Shown here piece by piece: positions 25,501 to 64,000 of a stretch of DNA of 64,000 bases. The notes beneath the pieces are model-generated. The model ran no database searches, was not told where the DNA came from, and worked only from the letters and a program-made list of their open reading frames with translations. The number at the start of each line of letters is the position of its first letter. Position 1 is the stretch's first letter. The stretch is from assembly GCA_014706295.1 (NCBI GenBank), contig JACSVZ010000002.1:14616494-14680493 (forward strand), written 5' to 3'. A program made the position numbers and the translations under genes. This DNA comes from Lycocorax pyrrhopterus obiensis. Lineage: Eukaryota > Chordata > Aves > Passeriformes > Paradisaeidae.

Positions 25501-28452
25501 TTTCAGAAACAGTGACAAAAAGAAAAAGAGGTATTCCTTCCTCTTCCATTTTTAAATGAATTTGGGGAATTACATCTGCTCTGGATACTTGATCATCAAT
25601 TTTATTAACAGTGAGAAATTTATATATTATTTTAATATCACACATAGAATACTGATAGTATATTTACAAAGTAAATACACACAAAATCTTTTCTTTTCAA
25701 TAATGACAAATGCACATAACAATAGAAGTGGAAATTTTCTTCACTAAAATTACTTCAGCATATTGTTGATGTGGTCAATGGTATCTCTGAAAATAGGAGG
25801 AGTTAAACTGTTGAAAAGGGAAAACACCAGTATTATTGACTTGTAAGTAGAAAGGGAGATTGTGTTGGTGAGGTTTAGAACTAACAGGTAAACAAAGATG
25901 GAATTGTATAACAGAAACATAGAAGGGCCTATCCAGGGAAAACACTTGGAAAAGGACTCTGATATCCATAAAGATAGTTCCAAGGCTGCTAACTCTGACC
26001 GGTGTTAGGTACAATGTAAACTGGGCCTAAAGCATACAAGGACCATTGATGTTTCACACTACAAGTTTGACATTAACTAAATTAATTTCAAATACATTTG
26101 CACCTTAGAAAATATTCTGGAGAATATTCTAGTCTATGCATAAAATTATTTTACAAGTTATTCTAAAACTACTTCACTGATTATGAGGTCCATGCACAGT
26201 AGCCATTCTGTATAGCTGTGACTGGGTAGAGGTCTGGTGGATGAGGTAAGAGGAACTAAAGGACACAAAGGCTTCAAATCTACAGTGTCCTTAATGACCT
26301 TCTACAGGCTGATCAGCCAAATTGCAATGACCAATGAACCACATGCTAAAGCTTCAGCTTCCTCACTCTAAGCTCCCAACCCTCTTCTTACATCCTAACC
26401 CTCACACACTCTTCGAGGTAAACCTTTAATCCCACGTCATTGAACCGGATTCAGACGAATGAAGTGATCTACCACCCTTCTGTGCTGCCTGTCAAATGCT
26501 TGGCCAGAGAAAAAGAGCACAAAGAAAATTTTAATTTTACTCACACTATGCTATGTAAGTTCCAGCTATTGCAAGGGACACTGTTTTCCATTTTAATGGA
26601 CACAAACCTTACTGAAAAGTTCACTATGTGTTCTTCCTTTTTAGCTGGTGACAAGTCTAATGCTTTTTGGGGGCTCCAAAAATGAAGACTATACCAAATG
26701 AGGAATCCATTTCCTTATTTTTCCATCTGAGTACAAGCCCTGTCTTCAGAGCTGTAACCAAGGAAGGAAGTATTCTTTGCCAAGAATGATGATACTATCG
26801 TTTCTGAAAGAGATATGTATGGACAAATCAGAATACAATTATTCAAGAGGCGTGGAAATCACAAAGGCAATTTCAGTTTCACTATTCCATTTTTTCTCTG
26901 TATTTCTGGCAATGCCTTAAAATTTTCTAAGAACAATTAGGAAAACAACAAGGTCATTGATGTCTATGGGAAAAGAAGAACGGAGAGTACCACAGTCAAA
27001 AGGATTAATGGCTTTTAAGATGAATCCATGTTTTCTTAATATCAGAAATAAGGGGTTTCATAAAGTGTTCTCACTGTTCTTTTGTCTTTGCCCACGTTAT
27101 TCACCATTTGGGTAGGCATCATGATAGAAGTCATTCTTCCAGGCTATTTAATAGCTAGGGTGATGCAGTAGAAAGCATTGCTGCAACTCTGGGAGACAAA
27201 TTGTACTCTATGCTCAACGTCAAAGAAAAGAGAATAGGAAATCATGAGCAGAAGCAAGGACAGATTAAAAAAGAGCAGCAAAGTAATACAAATCATGAAA
27301 TACAAAACCAACGATCTTTAATGTTGTGAAGGCACTTGAAAAAGAGAGAATTAAATATGCAGGGGCAAGAAAGGTTTTATCAGTAGCTATACTTTTTTTA
27401 ATTGTTTGAGATGCCTGCTGGACACTGGGGGAGCAACAAATGTATCACAGAAAAACATTACAGGGCTGGATAGACAGGGTAGAGCTGTATTAAAGCTGAA
27501 AAGTGACCACCTTCATGAATGAAATAGGGATGAGACAGAAGTTTACTTGGGATGACAAAAGCTCTTTAGATGCTGCCAAAAAAAGTGATTAGTACCTGTC
27601 TCATCCCTTACCTGATTTTCTTTTCTTTACTCAGCCACTCCTTAGTGTGCTAAATCAGCACTTTAGCACCAAAGCTCCTGTAAAACCACTAAGAACTGCT
27701 TTTTTCCCACACACCAACTCCATGTTGTAAGAGCTGGCAAACATCCAGAGTAGAAAGAAAAAAAATACGAGATTTTTACTAAACAGCTTAAAAATCTGGT
27801 GTAACCTCTCTACTGATTCATGTGGACAGCATGGTAAATGTGCTTGATAAAAACATGACTGAGATGGAGAAAACAGTATGGATTGCACTATGACAAATAT
27901 GTGTGTATGTGTACACTCCCCCACGCTCCCTCACTCCCTCCACCTAGGGCAGCGCACATCCGTTTATGGGAGGATTGGAAGTCAGGATGGTGAGTCTGTG
28001 TGAGGTCAGCAGGAACTTCACAGGAAAGGTTGATTTTTGAAGCGCAGTCATCCCACCCTCTCACCCCTCATGAATGGTGCATTTACCATTGCCAGAGAAG
28101 TCTCTTCAGCATGCAACTTGAAAAAGCACTTTCAGCCTGGCAGTTTTAAACTGAACTCTGAAAGTCAGCTCTGTTCTGCTTACCTCATGTACTGTCACTG
28201 ATAATAAATATCAGAATTGAAAAATTTCTGTTGATAAAAGAACTAGAAAAAAGGTTGGATTCTTCTCTTCCAACATTATTTCTGCAAAGCTTTAAAGTAG
28301 AGATTCATAAAATATAATTTTGCCAAGAGATTTTAGACATGAATTTGAGTATAAGCATATTTCAAACTTTGCTGAGTAAAAAGCAACCATGTGTATGGTC
28401 ATCTTTTTAAACAGAATTAGCCCTATAAAATAAATATGGATTTTACAGTCCC

Positions 28453-28454
<2 letters not shown>
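22501..28454. other. Intergenic DNA, no gene recognised
   Basis: AT-rich non-coding sequence. A block near 24,485-24,560 weakly resembles a very old CR1 tail in antisense but is too diverged to call. Copy 2 of the two-block repeat is at 25,784-25,900. No splice-consistent exons seen. Confidence 0.45.
25784..25900 (+). repeat. Copy 2 of an unclassified two-block repeat
   Basis: TCTCTGAAAATAGGAGG (25,784-25,800) and, 85 bases later, AGGTAAACAAAGATG (25,886-25,900) repeat the order seen at 7,471-7,543. The spacing is about 45 bases longer here, so one copy has an insertion or the other a deletion. Minus-strand frames across both copies share a short Ser-Leu-Thr-Pro-Pro-Ile string, which only reflects the shared DNA block. 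Confidence 0.4.

Positions 28455-28479
<25 letters not shown>
28455..28479 (+). repeat. (TG)n microsatellite
   Basis: Twelve consecutive TG units with no interruption, followed by a TATG degenerate end. It is an ordinary dinucleotide repeat and a likely length-polymorphic marker. Confidence 0.95.
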
Positions 28480-28483
<4 letters not shown>

Positions 28484-31400
28484 AATGTCTGTGGAAAACA
28501 CAGTTTACTTCAACAGTCACAGCCTCTGATGTTTTTTGGTGCATGAACTGGACAAAAAGATCTAGCCAGGTATAATTTTTCATAACAATATCAGTGGGAG
28601 GCAAACCCCATTTATCTCAAACTGATTCTGACTTCAGTTTTCACTGGCTGATAGAAGCGTGACAAGCTTGGCTGGTTAGCTGCAAGAATTAATAAACAGG
28701 AAGAAAGGCAAGATGGTACCCCTGTTCAAGAAGGCTTCTTCAGTCTTTCCTTAAGAATTCAATAAGGCCTTCCCAAATATTACTGTATTTTGAGCTTTAG
28801 ATTTTAAAGAAACATATGAAGAGATGGGGCTTTAACTGCTACATTTAGGGCTTTTCATTCCTTTGATACTTCTAAATTAAAATTCAGAAAACATATTAAT
28901 TTAGATTTTTTTTGCAAGTGCCCAATAAAATACCCTTAACGACAGTGGAGGCAAAAGTTCCAGAAAAGACTCCTTAAGCTCCATCAAAAGCCTTTTTTCA
29001 ATCACTGGAAATAAGATCTTGCTGAATTACCTGCACAATCTCAAGACAGAAGCTTTCGAAAAAACAAACAAAAAAAAGACCTAGGGGCCTTGGGGGATTT
29101 TTTCCACACTCAAGATGGGACATTATACTTCATTTCTGAGACCCTTATAGCCAGCTACATAAGACCACTGGACAGACTCTGATGTGCTCTGAAGTACACA
29201 AGATATATGAGTAATGTATTTTGATAGATAATATATGTCATATAGATATATGGTCATAAAATACATAGCTTGATATTTCCTTATTCTTCAACCTACTTTT
29301 TGTACTCTTCTTTCTCCAAGTCTGGGGTCTGAAGGACTGCAAAATAGCTATGACCTAAAATGGATTATATTAGAGTGGTGGGGTTTTTTGGCACATAAAA
29401 GCACTTAGATTAATAAAGCAAGGTTATCTACACACCATACCAATGAAGTGCTGTGACTGATACTTTAAAGGATGGGTAATATTTGGATCTGTTCTTGATT
29501 GTAAAGTTCACAATGTAACTTGTTCTCCCTAAATTTTTTTTACCATTTAAAAGTCGAGAAAAAAGCATGGCTGCATTTTGAAGAAATAAGCAAGACTGCA
29601 GTTTCAAATGTAGACCTTCTATCCATAATTTTGCTGCTTCCAGGCAAGGTTATCAGGATATGCTCCTTCAGAACAACAACACTGCAGTGAAGAGAAAGAG
29701 AAAACAAAATTGAAAACAAATAGGGGGAAAAAAGAAGAGCAAATCCAAAATGGAGTAAAAAAAAAGTTTGCCCTCAGAATACACTGGTGTTACATGGTTG
29801 AGGCTGACTTTCATTTCACATTTCAGGTAAGATTGTAGTATTTGCTTCCCGTGAAATGGTAGTTTCCCCACCAGCTAAGTATGTAACAGAATGATCATCT
29901 CAGTGGGATTTCTTGCCATTTCTGTATGCAACCTGAGGTGCAAAGCAATGATGTTCATAGCCATCAGTGGTTTGAAATCAGGCTATTGTGAGACCACCAC
30001 TCTTATCAATACCAGGTCTTTACAGGTGGACCAGCCAAGAACAATTTTGTGCTCTTTTGAACCCTTTGGATGCTAATTTTTGCAAAGCTTGTTCAGTGCA
30101 TAATTCTGTTGTCCTTTAAAAAGCTTGTAAATTTCCCTCTTTTTCTATGTGTTACTATATTACAGTACTGGCATGAATTTTGTTCTGCAGCACCTGAGCC
30201 AGCTCTCTTCTGGAGTATCTCAATAAACCACACAGATGCTCTCATGATCACACTTTGCCCCTGCCCCTACCACTAACAAAGCCTATAGCAGATATGGGAT
30301 GGTGTCCCTTTGAGTGTGCAGAGCTTCACTTACTTGTTCCATGTCTCTTTGCTGACAGTAGAAAATGAGGGATCTTAAATCTCATTCCTGATGCTGAAAG
30401 AACTCCTGCAGAAATCACAGGCTTTTTTGCCTGGTTCTTCTATGTTCCCAAACTCCTCTCTTCCGCTTTGCCTCTTCTATCCCAACTACTTTTCTCGTTT
30501 CCTTCTGTAAATAAAGCACCTTCTTCTTGAATTCAAGACAGTCATGCTCCTTGCCTTCAGCTCTGGCTCCCGGATCAAACAGACAGACTGAAAAAGCAAA
30601 GGCTGCTAAACCCCCATTGCTGAGACATGGAGCGAGATCATTTGTTCAGTGATTCACACACATACACCAAGCACAGACAGCAGTGGGCACGGGTTGGGGG
30701 TTTTAATTCTAGTAAAGGCTTCAGCAGGACTCTAAAGAATATGTTCATATAAGGTTTTTCCCCCAGTGTCAGCCTTGAGTAGTTTCAGATAATCAAAAGC
30801 AGAGCCTACAGGAGCCCTACAGGTGTCTGAGACTGATTTTCAGTCTTTAGGTTCTCTTTTATAACTCCCATATGAAAGGATTCTAAGAGTTTTCCTTTAG
30901 CAACAATGGAAAACAAGGCATATCTAATTTAATTTTTAAAATAAATAAATTAATTATCAGGTTTTGCTACAACTATAAAAAGTTTCCTTCAGGCAGGCAC
31001 CCAGCAAGCTAAGATACAGTCCAATGGTCAGTTTAGTAAGGGTTATAAACAGTGAAAAGCAACTAAGAATAGAGATTTATGATGGGAAGTTTCAGACAAC
31101 ATATGCTGGATGCTTTTAATGGTTAAGAATATAAACAAGGTCCAAAAGTGCATTTCTTCTTCAAAGAGAATTGTAATCAATGCTTTAGATAGTGAGCAGA
31201 CAGATTTTTTGCATGAATTTGCACAAATTAGCTGAAATAAACATCTAAAATGTGACATTATTCCCAGAGCTTGCTTTTGCTTTTAATTAGTCTATCACTA
31301 TCAGAATATTAAATATGATCTTGGTGATTAGGAACAAATTAGAGGGTTTTCGGGTTTTATGCATTTCCAGCTAAAAAGTGAAATAAAGCTGATTCTTAGA

Positions 31401-34400
31401 ATTACTTACTTTTTTGCCAAGAAGAAGTTACTATGCATCAGCAGAAGCACTCTCAACACACATTTCGTCCTTCTAGCTCACATAAAATCCTAAACATGAT
31501 TTGGACATGAGATACATTCCATATCCTATTGTTTGCTGGAATGAAAAGATTTAGTGTTTTGCAACCAGGTAAGAGCTTCAAATAATCTATTTGGACTCCA
31601 ACAGTATCTTAGGCCATTGAACTCCATCCACCAACCTTCTAACCTCAATAAATCAGCCAGTGAGTTCCTCAAGCTGAGTTGATCAGACACAGTCTCTTGG
31701 TAAAGAGACTTGAAATACATTTATATTGTTTAAAATATATTTGCACAAGCTGTTTGAGCCATGAAGTTTTGTTAATTTTAATTACACTTTTCCAGTGTCA
31801 GGCAATGTTGCTAGACTTCATAAGTCATCTTAATGGGCTTTATTTACAGAGTGTGCTACAAGAAACAAAGAATTTTGTTTGAGGTACACTATATCTGGCA
31901 GATTAATCACTCTTTTGTCCTGCAAATTGACCTGCAAATTTGGAATAAATTTGACCTGGAATGCACCTCAAATTCTCAGAAGTCATATAAAATATTTTCC
32001 CAGCACCCTGCAAATTAAAATGAGAAGGGTACTTGTGTTTGCATTAGGCACACTGAATGTCAACAAGTACTGCCAACCAATGAATCTCAGAATTTAACTC
32101 TTGGAAGGGCAGGAGGAAGCAGCTTTAATTTGCTTCTCCACAAACACCTGCTTTAAAGATTTATTCAAACATGTAATGTTCTTTTAAGACCAAATCAAGA
32201 CCACTTTTGCTCTGCTGGAACAATTTTGATGGTTAATTACATCATTATCCCGATACAGCTTCCCTGTAAGGCTTAGGTTTGCCAATTCCCTTTGCTTAAC
32301 ATGTTTTTATTGCTGGGAAAGACTGAAGATCTAAAAGAGCTGTAAGTCATAAAAGAATTTGTAGAGGTGTATTGCACAGATCATAAAGAGAAAGAAACAT
32401 GGTTAGTGAACTAACAACACAAATTCCTTACATAAATTACTTTAATAAAACACATTGGTCTTTACTGAGAAACTTTACCAAAATTATTTGTCAGCTACAT
32501 GGGGCATACTAGGCTTGAACACCAAAAAGAACAATTCACTTTTTATGACAACTGATATATAATTTTTTCTCATTACAATATATTACTTTTAAACAGTCTT
32601 TTATCCCAAGTGTCAAAAAATGTATGCTACAGACATTACATAACAACATAGAAGATGGCAAATATATTCTTAATTGGCAAAGAAAGCACTTTCTTGAATT
32701 GCGACAAAATGGGAAATTTTCCAAGATGCTCGGTCTCTGCCCTGTTCTCGTGAGACCACATCTTTAAACACAAGTCCTCAAGGCTGCTCTTTTGACACAT
32801 CTTGGCGCCAGTAGAGATAACACAGTGCCCTCTTTGAGCACACAGCTTTGTTGTGTCAGCCTTTAAGTAGGTCATGTCAAGGAGCGGTTGCTATTTTGAA
32901 CAACAGATCAGAGAAACTTCATGACAGAGTCCCCTGACAGGGATCTGAGAGCACACATGTGGTTCAGCAGAGCTCTTTTACCAAGGGCTCCCACAGCTGG
33001 GATGGGACATCATCAGCCAGTTCTCCTATGAGCTTGCACAGAACCAGCCACTTCAGAGTGGGCAGTTCCACTTACAGAGTCCACAAATGCTGACATTTTT
33101 TGTTTCAACATAGTTAAAATGAGTAATTATCTACTCATGTGTCTGTGTTGTCTTTGTGGAGTGTCTGCACCATCAAACTTTCAACAGGTTATCAAGGCCA
33201 AGTACATATTTTCTTGAGAATCACACCGAGTTTTCTTCCTTGACTGAGATGTTCTTACATTGGGCACTATATGTAAGCAAATGTAGCTAAAGATACATCC
33301 CCTTTGCTTATGGATAATACGAAGTTTCTTCAATACATTAGGGTAAAGGATGTTCAGCAGCTGAAACATGTACTTCTGTGAGTAATAATCACAAAGCTGT
33401 TCATTATGCAGCTAACATTTCCTTTTCCTTATGTACAAAAGTAAATTAATTGAAAAAGTAGTAAATAATTCACACTCCTTTCATAAAAGTAATAACCTTC
33501 TGTCACAGGAAATCTGAGGATCCAAATCCAGCAGCTGCATAAGAACATTCCTAGCCATAAGCTTGTGAATAATCCCAGAAATAGATGAGATAGAAGCATT
33601 AATATATCTTGCTGCTTGAGATACAAAGAAATAATTCCTAAAATAGCAGCCAACTAAAACAAGTTTTCTGACATGTACAACCTAATAACAATTATGTTTA
33701 AAACATTTTATTGAAAACCGTAGACAGATGTCTGTGTATATCTCATATGCTAGATGTTGTGGACTAGCACTGCACCTTCTACAGACTGAGTCCATATCTT
33801 GGCTTTTCCAGACAACTATTTCCACATGTGCTCATAGGTGTGGACAGGTAATTGTTGCTGCCCTGCATAAGACAGCACAGTTCTGCCGCATTTTTGATCA
33901 CAGCGGAAAAATAAACTTGTTACAACACGAACTCAATTTAGAAGACTTAGCTTGCCTCATAAGGTAAACTAGGCACAGAAATATTTTTTGCATTACTCTG
34001 TGAAAAGAACCTATAAATGCAACTAGATTATTAGGTAATTCTTCTGTCATGTGGAGCAATTTTGAAGTGTTCACTTTGCACACCTATCCTAAGTAAAAGC
34101 ACATCACTGAAATCCCTAAGCTGAGAAGTCTTAAAAATGGGGGATGCCTGTTTACAAAAGATCCCTGTTAAAATTCACAGTAGTTCCCCCCTTTATAATA
34201 ATGAAAAAAAGAGTACTTTTAAGGGAAGCACACTGCTCCTCTGAGTCATTCTGGCCTACTAAAATATACTAACTTAAGAGAAAGGCTCCCTATTATTTTT
34301 TTCTGGGGTTTTTTGTTATTATATTCAAGGCTATCTGAAAATTTTCCAATACAAATCATGATTTCCGTCAGGAAACTGACTGAACTCAGTCAAGCTGTGA

Positions 34401-35121
34401 GTTTGTACTTTGTTCCAATCTGAAAGTTCATGCCTGTATGTAAGAGGCACAGTCGTAAAGGTGTGAGACTCTTGGGAATCTCTACCAGAATGGTTTACCT
34501 GATGTTTTTGTCTAGATACAGTCCCTAAGTTTTGATCGACTAGATTTAGAGCCCCTGTAATAAATACATAAACAAACTTGCAATAAATTAAGCCTAAAAA
34601 AATTGCTGTCCAGATTTTCTTTTTTTTTTTTTTTCAATTGGCATGAAGAGGCAGTGACAGTCTCCATGCCGGGGGTGACACCACGGGCTGTGGGCTGCAT
34701 GTGCTCTGATCCCACTTGCCGGGTTCCAGCTCCAGGACACACGCAGCCAACGAGGCTCACGGGAACACTGGCAGCTCCCTGGCATCTGTGAACACCTCAC
34801 CGATGTGGATTTTCCCCCTTTTAGCTATCAGAGGAAAAGAAACGTAAACTAACTAACTAAAACCCCCGAATATCATAGGTTTCTCTCTCAACTGCCTGCT
34901 CTAAGCCTTTACTTCACGCTCTGCCCCTCAGCTTTCTGCCACATATACGGTGCTCTCCCCAGCACTGCTGTGCCCGGCGTCCTTCTGGCGATAGGGCCAT
35001 GTTGTGACCCCTCTCCGACACCGGCCGCCAGCGGGGCTGAGGGGGCAGCGCGCATCGGTGCCCGGCGCTCCTCACCAGGGCGGCCAGCCAGGCCTCGTCC
35101 CTGCAGCCGGGTGGCCGATAA
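28480..35121. other. Intergenic DNA upstream of KIF5B, no gene recognised
   Basis: AT-rich non-coding sequence with no convincing exon. An AATAAA signal at 30,510 with a U5-like tail is discussed as a finding. A T15 run lies at 34,620-34,634. A small GC- and CpG-richer patch at 34,660-34,790 and again from 34,920 marks the approach to the KIF5B CpG island. Confidence 0.45.
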
Positions 35122-35500
35122 CCTGCCTGAGGGAGCTGCGGGTGTTTAGCCTGGAGAAAAGGAGGCTCAGGGGTGATTTATCGCTCTCTACAACTGCCTG
35201 AAAGGAGATTGTAGCCAGGTTGGGGGTCAGTCTCTTCTCCCGGGAAACCAGCAACAGGGCAAGAGGACTTAGCCTTAAGATGGCCAAAGGGAAGTTCAGG
35301 TTGGACAGTAGAAAGAATTTCTTCACAGAAATGGTTATTAGACATTGGAATGGGCTGCTCAGGGAGGCTGTGGTGGCTGTCCTGGGATGTGTTTAAGGAA
35401 AGACTGGATGTGGCATTTAGTTGGCATGATGGTGTTTGGTCACAGATTGTACTTGACGACCTCAGGTCTTTTCCAACCTAACTGAATCTGTGATTCTGTG
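35122..35500 (+). mobile_element. CR1 retrotransposon 3' end, copy A
   Basis: The sequence follows the avian CR1 3' region in sense order: GTTTAGCCTGGAGAAAAGG, AGGCTCAGGGGTGATTTATC, CAACTGCCTGAAAGGAG, TCTCTTCTCCCGGG, TTTCTTCACAGAAATGG, GGAATGGGCTGCTCAGGGAG and TCTTTTCCAACCTAACTG, ending in a TGTGATTCTGTG tail near 35,500. It is 5'-truncated as usual for CR1. Its reverse transcriptase frame is broken. It lies head-to-tail with copy B. Confidence 0.93.
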
Positions 35501-35512
35501 TGGATGACGCCA

Positions 35513-35740
35513 AGTTGCCCGGAAACGTGGTGGAGTCACCATCCCTGGAGGTGTTTAAGAGGCGTCTGGATCTGGCACTGGGTGATACGGTTTAGTGCTT
35601 TAGGAGTCACAGTGGTAGTGCTGGGTTGACGGTTGGACTTGATGATCTTAAGGGTCTCTTCCAACCTTGATGATCCTATAAGTCTATGATTCTATAATCC
35701 TAGAATTCTATGATTCTATAATCCTACAATTCTATGATTC
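35513..35740 (+). mobile_element. CR1 retrotransposon 3' end, copy B, touching the promoter CpG island
   Basis: GGTGGAGTCACCATCCCTGG, AGGTGTTTAAGAGGCGTCTG, GTTGGACTTGATGATCTTA and GGTCTCTTCCAACC are CR1 3' UTR blocks in sense order. The end (35,690-35,740) is an expanded tail of about two and a half 24-bp units built from ATTCTATGATTCTATAATCC. The GC-rich promoter starts within 10 bases of its last unit. The subfamily differs from copy A in its internal sequence, so these are two insertions rather than one duplicated element. Confidence 0.92.
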
Positions 35741-35872
35741 CCGGTGAGGCGGGACACGGCAGGCGGCCGCGGGCGGTGCCATCGCAGCCCCCGCCCGCCT
35801 GAGGCAGCCCCGCCCCTGCCACCGCCCCCGGCGGCCCCGCGGGCCGCGCCCCCGTCCGCCCGGGGCCGGTGC

Positions 35873-35884
35873 CGCGCCTGCGCA
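35873..35884 (+). promoter_or_regulatory. NRF1 binding site
   Basis: CGCGCCTGCGCA fits the NRF1 consensus YGCGCMTGCGCR at all 12 positions, including both GCGC half-sites. It sits just upstream of the GC boxes in the CpG island, the usual place for NRF1. Confidence 0.8.
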
Positions 35885-35922
35885 CTGGGCGGGGCTGGGG
35901 GTGGGGCGGGCGCTGCGGAGGG

Positions 35923-35930
35923 TGACGTCA
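35923..35930 (+). promoter_or_regulatory. Full palindromic cAMP response element
   Basis: TGACGTCA is the full CREB/ATF palindrome, flanked by GG and CCCGCC, 252 bp upstream of the start codon. Full CREs near the start site in CpG islands are commonly bound by CREB or ATF1 family members. Function here is inferred. Confidence 0.75.
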
Positions 35931-35980
35931 CCCGCCAGCCCCACCGGCGGGGCGGGGCGGGACCCGCGGCCGCAGCCGCC

Positions 35981-36010
35981 ATGGCCGGTGCCATGTTGGG
36001 GAGGAAGTGA
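35981..36010 (+). CDS. Nine-codon uORF in the KIF5B leader
   Basis: An ATG in an ideal Kozak context (GCCGCCATGG) opens a frame encoding MAGAMLGRK, ended by TGA. A second in-frame ATG is at 35,993. It lies 171 nt upstream of the KIF5B start codon and is the only upstream ATG between here and 36,182. It is translated only if transcription starts upstream of 35,981. If so, KIF5B would depend on reinitiation or leaky scanning. Alternatively the GCCGCCATGG stretch acts as YY1-like initiator DNA and is not in the mRNA. Confidence 0.4.
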   Translation: MAGAMLGRK

Positions 36011-36154
36011 GAGCGGGAGGCGGCGGCGGCGGCCAGGAAGGAGCCCTTCCCTTTTCCCTCCTGCCGGGGCGGGCGCGGGTTTCCCGGCCACGGCGGCTTG
36101 TGACACCCCCGGCGCGGGCGGTGCGGCGGCGGCAGCTGGCGGCGGCGGAGCTGA

Positions 36155-63993
<27,839 letters not shown>

Positions 63994-64000
63994 GTAAGAT

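Noticed and set aside
35923..35930. CRE as part of the upstream LTR-type or CR1 element
   Set aside because: It lies about 180 bp inside the CpG island, downstream of the last CR1 unit, so it belongs to the host promoter.

Overview
The window is vertebrate, almost certainly bird, nuclear DNA. It has GT-AG introns, a CpG-island promoter, several CR1 retrotransposon 3' ends with the ATTCTATGATTCTATG-type tail typical of birds, and one avian ERVL-type solo LTR. I saw no operons, CRISPR array or prokaryotic signal.

Layout. (1) 1-35,120 is AT-rich intergenic DNA in which I recognise no protein-coding exon. It holds a decayed solo LTR (2,105-2,679, minus), CR1 fragments (about 3,650 and 22,422), a 216-nt uninterrupted purine tract built on 28 perfect GAAAA units (8,988-9,203), a TG microsatellite (28,455) and a 79-nt nested hairpin candidate (10,651-10,729). 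(2) 35,122-35,740 holds two CR1 3' ends in tandem, both plus strand, that run up to the edge of a CpG island. (3) 35,740-36,750 is the TATA-less CpG-island promoter and first exon of KIF5B, with a perfect NRF1 site, a palindromic CRE, several GC boxes and a short uORF in an optimal Kozak context. (4) 36,182-63,993 is the plus-strand gene KIF5B (kinesin-1 heavy chain). I could join 21 coding exons with consistent phase into 789 codons with no stop. The rest of the protein (about 170 residues: the remaining light-chain-binding coil, cargo coil and autoinhibitory tail) lies beyond the right edge.

KIF5B makes the motor subunit of conventional kinesin. Exons 1-10 encode the motor head (P-loop, switch I, switch II). 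Exon 11 encodes the neck linker and start of the neck coil, exon 12 the first hinge region, and exons 13-21 the coiled-coil stalk up to the start of the kinesin-light-chain-binding segment.

I found no convincing new biological system. The best leads are regulatory or structural: the uORF, the CR1 pair touching the promoter, the NAGNAG acceptor of exon 16, the long purine tract, the upstream hairpin, a repeated block at 7.47 and 25.78 kb, and an antisense ORF in intron 1. Exon coordinates were derived by hand from splice consensus and reading-frame continuity, with family knowledge of kinesin-1. No database search was possible.
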